From: VAZQ01 sp963725185
GTDB lineage: Bacteria > Pseudomonadota > Alphaproteobacteria > Rhizobiales > Xanthobacteraceae
DNA: 64,000 nt
Direction: 5' to 3'
Assembly: GCA_963725185.1 (NCBI GenBank)
Contig: CAVRXO010000004.1
Location: forward strand, 186,001 to 250,000
Positions 59,235 through 64,000 of the stretch are shown here, piece after piece. Positions within the stretch are counted from its first letter, which is position 1, and each line of letters begins with the position of its first letter. A model generated the notes under the pieces. That model saw only the letters and a program-made list of their open reading frames with translations, made no database searches and was not told where the DNA came from. The translations under genes were made by a program, and so were the position numbers.

Positions 59235-60728
59235 ATGACCAACGCGAGATTGGTTGCGAACGCGTTTCTGGCGCTCGGAACAGGTTGGCTGGTTTTCGCC
59301 GTCTCCAATCAATCGGCGCAGGCGCAAGCCATTTTCTGTCCGGGCTCGATCCCATCGCAAGCGGGAATTGCCCTCAGCGCGGGGACCTGCACCAACGGCA
59401 CGACCGGGGCGTTTTCCAATGCCGCGCTCGCCAGCCAGGCGCTGAGCGACCTGTCCCAGTCGACCACCCAGCAGGCCAGCGCGACCGTGGAAAACACCCT
59501 TAGCGTCCGCCGCCAAGTCGAGCAGGAGCGTTGCCCGGACGGCTTCGAACGGGTGAACGGCGTCTGCCAGCGCATCGCCTCCGCCGAGCCACCCTCGCCA
59601 CCACCCGCCGCGCCGGCGCCTGCCGTGTTGGCGCCCGCTCCGGCGGCCCAGCCGGCCCCGGGTGCCAAGCCTGCGCCGCGGCGCGTTGCGGCGGCCCCGC
59701 GGGTCGCGACTCGCCCGGCTCCGATCTTCAAGGCGCCGCCGCCACCACCGCCTTCTCCCTTCGCCACCTGGGTAGAGGGATACGGCGACTATGAGCGGCG
59801 GAGCGGCAACTCGGCCACCAGCATCCTGTGCTGCACAAGCCTGGTGGGCGGCGGCTTGCCGAACCCGCTGCTATTGAGCGGAGACAGCCGGGCCACGCTC
59901 GGCGGCGTGCTGGGCGGCATCGATGAGACATTCCGCAACGTGAGTTCGGCAAACGATGCCGTGATCATCGGCCTGCTCGCCGGCTACATGTCGTCCAACG
60001 TGCAACTGACCACCATCAGCATTTCGACAACCGCCAATGTCAAAAACGGAGCGAGTACGCTCAATGCCCACCTGGAGGGTCCCTCGGCCGGCGCCTACCT
60101 GACCTATTTCAACGATCGCTTTTCCGGTGACCTGACGTTCCGGGCCGATTTCATCAATCTTTCGGAATCCTTCGTCGATATCCTTGGTTTCTCGGTCAAC
60201 GCGACCCCGGGGCCGCCCGTCACCGTGATTCCCGGCACCGGGGTGCAGTCGGCTTTTGCCGGTGCCGGATCGACGCGCCTCAACAACTACACGACCACCG
60301 GCAACGTGAATTACCGCATTCCGGTGACCATGGCTTCCTGGATCGAGCCGACGGCGGGCGTCCAGTATACCGTGTCCGACTATGATGCGAGCGCGGCGGC
60401 GCTGGGGTTGAGCAACGGTTATCTGGTGAAGCTTCAGGCCGGGGCTCGTTACGGCATGGAATATCTGTGGGGTGCCGGCAAGCTGACCACGAGCGTGACC
60501 GGCCTCGCCTATGACGATGTGGTCGTCACCGGCGGGTTCATTCAAAATGTGGCGTTCGGCAACAACGCCCTGATCATCAATGATCAGGGCCTGGCGCGCG
60601 GCCAAGGCATTCTGGCCTTCAACCTCGCCTATGCAAACGGCGTATCGGTGTTTGCCCAGGGCGACGTGCGCGGCGGCAAGGATCTGTTCGGGGCCGGCGG
60701 CAAAGGCGGCGTGCGTTTTCAATGGTGA
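59235..60728 (+). CDS. Outer-membrane beta-barrel (autotransporter-like) protein, 497 aa
   Basis: Leader with MTNARLVANAFLALGTGWLVFAVSNQSAQA. Residues about 60-120 hold a small Cys-loop (ERCPDGFERVNGVCQRI); then a Pro/Ala-rich linker (PPPAAPAPAVLAPAPAAQPA); about 180-497 is a repeating amphipathic strand region (TWVEGYGDYERRSG, AVIIGLLAGYMSSN, VKLQAGARYGMEYLWGAG, VSVFAQGDVRGGKDLFGAGGKGGVRFQW) ending in aromatic W, the outer-membrane assembly signal. Weak ribosome site. Divergent from the caspase-TPR gene. Confidence 0.8.
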   Translation: MTNARLVANAFLALGTGWLVFAVSNQSAQAQAIFCPGSIPSQAGIALSAGTCTNGTTGAFSNAALASQALSDLSQSTTQQASATVENTLSVRRQVEQERCPDGFERVNGVCQRIASAEPPSPPPAAPAPAVLAPAPAAQPAPGAKPAPRRVAAAPRVATRPAPIFKAPPPPPPSPFATWVEGYGDYERRSGNSATSILCCTSLVGGGLPNPLLLSGDSRATLGGVLGGIDETFRNVSSANDAVIIGLLAGYMSSNVQLTTISISTTANVKNGASTLNAHLEGPSAGAYLTYFNDRFSGDLTFRADFINLSESFVDILGFSVNATPGPPVTVIPGTGVQSAFAGAGSTRLNNYTTTGNVNYRIPVTMASWIEPTAGVQYTVSDYDASAAALGLSNGYLVKLQAGARYGMEYLWGAGKLTTSVTGLAYDDVVVTGGFIQNVAFGNNALIINDQGLARGQGILAFNLAYANGVSVFAQGDVRGGKDLFGAGGKGGVRFQW

Positions 60729-61058
60729 TGCGCGACGCTCCATAACGGGCGCTTCGCGCTCGCGAGCGGAAATTTCTTTGCGCGGCGGCGGTCGTGCATC
60801 TCAGCTACAAGCAATAGAGGCGCGAAGGTTGGCGCACGTTCGCGGCCGGTTTCCGCCGGCGCCGGCTGTCTCCCTCATTGCCCTCGCGCGCATCGTCATC
60901 GGCGGTAAATCCTCAACATGCATAAATACTTATACGGCCGATAAGGGCTGGTTAATAACACGCTGAGAAAATAGGCGGAACGGGCGGACTTCGACCTCGC
61001 GCGCGTGCAGGCGGGCTCGTCGCCAAAAAGGGGTCGGCGTGCGTCCCGCACATAGCGA
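60729..61058. other. 330-bp gap
   Basis: Nothing coding recognised. TAAATCCTCAACATGCATAA and GGTTAATAACACGCTG at about 60905-60965 form an AT-rich patch that may carry the promoter of the chemoreceptor-like gene. Confidence 0.35.
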
Positions 61059-62375
61059 ATGAGATCCTGCCGTCCGATGCCTTGGTTTTCTCTTCCCACG
61101 CTCCGCTATCTTGCCGCAGTGCCCTTGGGAATTGGCGCTGCAATTTTGGCTGAACGATTGGGCTTTGGGATTCCGAACGTGCCGGGGGCGCTGCTGCTGC
61201 CGGTCGCTTACAGTGCCTATGGCGGGGGTCTCGTCATAGGCCTCTTGGCCGCCGCGATGCACGTGATCTATTCCGCAATATTTTTCTCGTCGCCGGGCCA
61301 TCTCTTTCAATTCGACGCGCAAGACCTGGAGCGCGTTCTGGTCATCGCGGTGGTTTCGCCCGCAATGGCGACGATGCTTGGAAATCTGCGACACAAGACC
61401 GAACGTTCGCTTCGCCAACTCACGGTGGCCAAGCAGGATCTTCTCCGCCTCAATTCGGAGCTTGAAAAGCGCGTCGAGGAGCGGACTGCGGAGATCGTCA
61501 GGATGATCGACAAGGCCAATTCCGAGAAACAGGCTGCGAAGACGGAGCTGGCGCGAACGTTCGATGTCAAGATCGGCAATCTGGTGCGGGTGCTCAAGGA
61601 CAGAGCGCGCGAGATGGAGGAGACCGCGCACTCGATGTCTGAAACCGCTGAAGAAGCCGGCCGGGTATCCACATTGGCAACGACCTTCGCCGAACGGACC
61701 TCAACGAACGTCCGTCAGGTGGCTGCAGCCACCGATCAACTTGCCAGATCCGCGCGCGAGATCGGTTCTCGAGCATTGTCATCCACCGACTTGGTCACAA
61801 AGGTGGTGCAAGATGCGAGGCGCACCGATGACGCGGTCCAGGTCATGTCCGACCGATCAAAACGGATCGAGCAGGTCGTAAAGCTGATCTCGGATGTCGC
61901 GGGGCAAACCAACCTGTTGGCGTTGAATGCCACCATTGAGGCGGCGCGCGCCGGAGCGGCGGGGAGGGGATTCGGCGTCGTCGCAGCGGAGGTCAAGAGC
62001 CTCGCCGCGCAGACCGCCAAGGCCGCGGAGGAGATATCGTCCCAGGTGGCGCAATCGCATGAGGCAACGACAGCCGTTGTCGGGGCGATCGGAAGCGTCG
62101 GGGACATGATCCACAACCTGCACATGATCGTATCCGAGATCGCGGCCGCAGTTGAGGACCAACATGTCGCGGCGGAGGAAATCGCGAGATCTGTTGCGGA
62201 AGCTGCGGTCGGCACGCGGGAGGTCACGAGCAATGTCTCATGCGTGCGTCAAGCGGCGGCCGGTGCCGGCCTGGCATCGAGCCGGGTATTGGCAGCAGCA
62301 ACCGACTTTTCTCATAACGCGTCCGAGCTCGGTCGCGAGGTAGAGTTGTTCCTCGCCAGCATCGGGGGGCGTTGA
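61059..62375 (+). CDS. MCP-like signal transducer with membrane N-domain, 438 aa
   Basis: N-terminal region with several membrane helices (LAAVPLGIGAAILAERLG, LLLPVAYSAYGGGLVIGLLAAAMHVIYSAIF, VLVIAVVSPAMATML) resembling a MASE1/DUF4118-like sensor; then a coiled coil (LTVAKQDLLRLNSELEKRVEERTAEIV) and the MCP signalling domain with the hairpin tip DVAGQTNLLALNATIEAARAGAAGRGFGVVAAEVKSLAAQTAKA. No periplasmic ligand domain, so it probably senses a membrane or cytoplasmic signal. No che genes nearby. Confidence 0.9.
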   Translation: MRSCRPMPWFSLPTLRYLAAVPLGIGAAILAERLGFGIPNVPGALLLPVAYSAYGGGLVIGLLAAAMHVIYSAIFFSSPGHLFQFDAQDLERVLVIAVVSPAMATMLGNLRHKTERSLRQLTVAKQDLLRLNSELEKRVEERTAEIVRMIDKANSEKQAAKTELARTFDVKIGNLVRVLKDRAREMEETAHSMSETAEEAGRVSTLATTFAERTSTNVRQVAAATDQLARSAREIGSRALSSTDLVTKVVQDARRTDDAVQVMSDRSKRIEQVVKLISDVAGQTNLLALNATIEAARAGAAGRGFGVVAAEVKSLAAQTAKAAEEISSQVAQSHEATTAVVGAIGSVGDMIHNLHMIVSEIAAAVEDQHVAAEEIARSVAEAAVGTREVTSNVSCVRQAAAGAGLASSRVLAAATDFSHNASELGREVELFLASIGGR

Positions 62376-62431
62376 ACGATCCTGCGACGCGCGTCCCGGC
62401 GGCTCGAACTCGAGCTACAACATTACAATGC

Positions 62432-63128
62432 TCAATCAATGCCGCCGGACCTGGCCGCGGCAAGGAAAAGGGCGACGCTGCGCGCCGCGTGTGGACCGAT
62501 CTCCGCGCGCAGTGAGTTGAGTTCCTCTCCAAGCAGCGCCCGCATGAACAGCGGCAACAGGACAAGCTCGAGGAAGAATCGGGTGGTGGTTGCGAGGTGC
62601 TCCGGGGCGAACGGGGGCAGCCTCCCGAGCGGGTCGGATTGCGCCACCTCGGCAAGGAGGCGCGCCATGGATTGACTCCCGCGCTCGCGCGCCATCGCCC
62701 CGACGCTCGCCGCCAGATTGGGAAATCGGCGCGCCTCGGCGATGGCAAGCCGCAGCAGCCCGACGTGGTCGCTGACCAGAACCCATTGCAGCATGGCAAC
62801 CGCCAGATTCTGCGAGGCGCTCCTCAACGGTGACGCCGCTCGGTATTTCAGTCTTGAACTGCTCCACGCGGGACTGGATCGTGCGCCTCACCACGGCGGT
62901 GAAGAGCGCCTCCTTGTTGGCGAATCGGGCATAGATCGTCGGCTTTCCGGAGCGGGCGGCATCCGCGATCTCTTCGATGCTCGCGCCCTCAAACCCGCGT
63001 TCCAGGAAGACCCGGCGGGCCGCATTCAGAATCCGCTCCTCAACCTCTCCAGCGAGCTTCTTCGGCGGGCGACCGGAGCGTACGGCGGCGCGCCCAGCTG
63101 TCTTTCGGGCCGCTGGCCTCTTTTCCAT
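62432..63128 (-). CDS. TetR-family regulator (one +1 frameshift), about 231 aa
   Basis: Basic N-terminus MEKRPAARKTAGRAAVRSGRPPKK, then the TetR DNA-binding domain: EERILNAARRVFLERGFEGASIEEIADAARSGKPTIYARFANKEALFTAVV. The ligand domain continues in another frame (QNLAVAMLQWVLVSDHVGLLRLAIAEARRFPNLAASV) after an extra G near 62813. Corrected length about 231. Divergent from the emrA-like gene; GAAACG/CGTTTC palindromes lie between, so it likely represses both. Confidence 0.88.
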
Positions 63129-63211
63129 GCCTTTGATACTCCTGCTGTTTTTCCCCGTTGTCGCGCCCACCATGCAGTCTACGCAATCCTGCCTTGCTTG
63201 TAAATAGAACG

Positions 63212-63226
63212 GAAACGGCTCGTTTC
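63212..63226. promoter_or_regulatory. Operator palindrome 1 between tetR and emrA
   Basis: GAAACG-GCT-CGTTTC, perfect 6-3-6 inverted repeat, directly upstream of a TTGACA (63229-63234) on the + strand. Confidence 0.7.
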
Positions 63227-63228
63227 TA

Positions 63229-63256
63229 TTGACATTCGTTCCGGGACGCTTAAGTC
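63229..63256 (+). promoter_or_regulatory. Sigma70-like promoter for the emrA-like gene
   Basis: TTGACA at 63229-63234 is a consensus -35; TAAGTC at about 63251-63256 is a possible -10 with a 16-bp gap. It lies between two operator palindromes. Confidence 0.5.
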
Positions 63257-63267
63257 GCCGAAAAGAA

Positions 63268-63285
63268 CGAAACGAAGCCGTTTCG
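63268..63285. promoter_or_regulatory. Operator palindrome 2 between tetR and emrA
   Basis: CGAAACG-AAGC-CGTTTCG, perfect 7-4-7 inverted repeat, downstream of the -10 and 47 bp before the emrA start. Shares the GAAACG/CGTTTC half-sites with palindrome 1, one base wider. Confidence 0.7.
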
Positions 63286-63331
63286 ATCGTGCGCGGCATA
63301 GGGCGCTTCGCCAACGAAAGGAGTTGCGATC

Positions 63332-64000
63332 ATGTTGAAAGGCACCGTTGAGGAGCGGGGCGCCGAAGCGCTCCAGAGAGCTCAAGACCTGCAATCCGCG
63401 GCCAGCTCCGGCGCCGAGCCGGGCAGCCGCCGGTCTCCCCGCGGCGACTCCGGCAATGCGAAAGTCGAGCCGCGCCCGGCCGCGGAAGGCTCTCCCGCCA
63501 AGCAGGTTCAATTGCCCACCGTGATCGAGGATGCGCGCCCGCGGGACATCGTCGCAAAGCCCGTTGGTGGCCACCTGCGTCGCCGCTTTGTCGCCTTCGC
63601 GCTCGGCGCGAGCCTTCTCGCCTTGGCGAGCGGCGGCGGCTTTTTCTACTACGATCACGCCAAGCGCTTCGAGTCGACGGACGACGCTTTCATCGCCTCT
63701 CGGCAGATCGCCATCGCCCCGAAGGTCTCCGGCTACATCACCCAGGTGCCCGTCACCGACAATCAGCACGTCGCCCAAGGCGACGTGATCGCCCACATCG
63801 ACGACCGCGATTTTCGCGTCGCGCTCGAGCAAGCGGACGCGCAGGTCGCGGCCGCCTCGGCCAGCATCAACAATATCACTGCCCAACTCGCCGTGCAGCA
63901 GGCGCAGGTCGCCGCCAACGAGGCTCAGGTCGACCAGGCGCAAGCGGTGCTTGTGTTCGCGCAGCAGCAGGCGGCGCGCTATGACGAGCTCGCTCGCAAG
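63332..64000 (+). CDS. EmrA/HlyD-family membrane fusion protein, 5' part (window end)
   Basis: Periplasmic adaptor of an MFS (EmrAB-type) or similar efflux system; runs off the window. Start ATG 63332 with GAAAGGAG eight bases upstream. Residues about 1-85 are an unusual Arg/Ala/Pro-rich cytoplasmic extension; one membrane segment FVAFALGASLLALASGGGFFYYDH; then FESTDDAFIASRQIAIAPKVSGYITQVPVTDNQHVAQGDVIAHIDDRDF, the HlyD lipoyl domain, and the start of the coiled coil (ADAQVAAASASINNITAQLAVQQAQV). The partner pump should lie downstream. Confidence 0.9.
   Translation, partial: MLKGTVEERGAEALQRAQDLQSAASSGAEPGSRRSPRGDSGNAKVEPRPAAEGSPAKQVQLPTVIEDARPRDIVAKPVGGHLRRRFVAFALGASLLALASGGGFFYYDHAKRFESTDDAFIASRQIAIAPKVSGYITQVPVTDNQHVAQGDVIAHIDDRDFRVALEQADAQVAAASASINNITAQLAVQQAQVAANEAQVDQAQAVLVFAQQQAARYDELARK

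Overview
The window looks like a chromosomal segment of a high-GC alphaproteobacterium, most likely Hyphomicrobiales (Bradyrhizobium/Xanthobacter-like). Support: a GAAC-N7-GAAC SOS box overlapping the recA promoter, an F1-ATPase zeta subunit (DUF1476), purS and purQ as separate genes next to purC and purL, a BolA/monothiol-glutaredoxin pair, a liv transporter operon with a DUF6867 membrane protein embedded in it, and several families of dispersed palindromic repeats. No tRNA, rRNA, CRISPR array or intact transposon was found.

Layout. 0-2.6 kb: small proteins, including two secreted ones sharing a DGVNPA-[FY]-H motif. 2.6-12.4 kb: recA, alaS, two unrelated NADP isocitrate dehydrogenases in tandem, and a TrmJ-type methyltransferase fused to a DUF559-like domain. 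12.5-24.5 kb: HpcH/HpaI aldolase, ATPase zeta, purC-purS-purQ-purL, bolA-grxD, rpsD, murI, purB-rpe and a DadA-like oxidase. 24.7-28.6 kb: secreted protein, polysaccharide deacetylase, P1-family peptidase and CcdA. 28.7-34.2 kb: livHMGF-DUF6867-livK. 34.5-39 kb: MarR regulator, HpaB-like flavin hydroxylase, alpha/beta hydrolase and an isochorismatase-like protein. 39-50 kb: a cytochrome/beta-propeller protein, a DUF1800-DUF1501 pair, an HD-GYP protein, a CMD-family protein and membrane/TPR proteins. 50-55.5 kb: RND efflux pump, membrane fusion protein and TetR, with matching palindromic operators. 55.5-64 kb: DHH remnant, GlcG/HbpS protein, secreted caspase-TPR protein, outer-membrane barrel, MCP-like transducer, a second TetR and an EmrA-like protein cut by the window end.

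Two observations stand out. First, a ~92-bp palindromic element (termini GTAGGGCGCAATCGC) occurs six times. It sits directly at gene 3' ends, and at two unrelated loci (icd and the 47.2-kb gene) the unit 'gene 3' end plus palindrome' has been tandemly duplicated. At the alaS/icd junction the palindrome ends supply both stop codons. Second, about 20 single-base indels, nearly all +1 and outside homopolymers, interrupt essential genes (recA, alaS, purL, purB, murI) and several others, while neighbouring genes are intact. Sequence or assembly error is far likelier than true loss, so these genes are annotated across the frameshifts.

Regulation visible in the sequence: an SOS box at recA; a 7-8-7 palindrome in front of both the RND operon and its tetR; two GAAACG/CGTTTC palindromes around a sigma70-like promoter between the second tetR and emrA; and TTGCA/TGCAA half-sites between marR and the hydroxylase gene.
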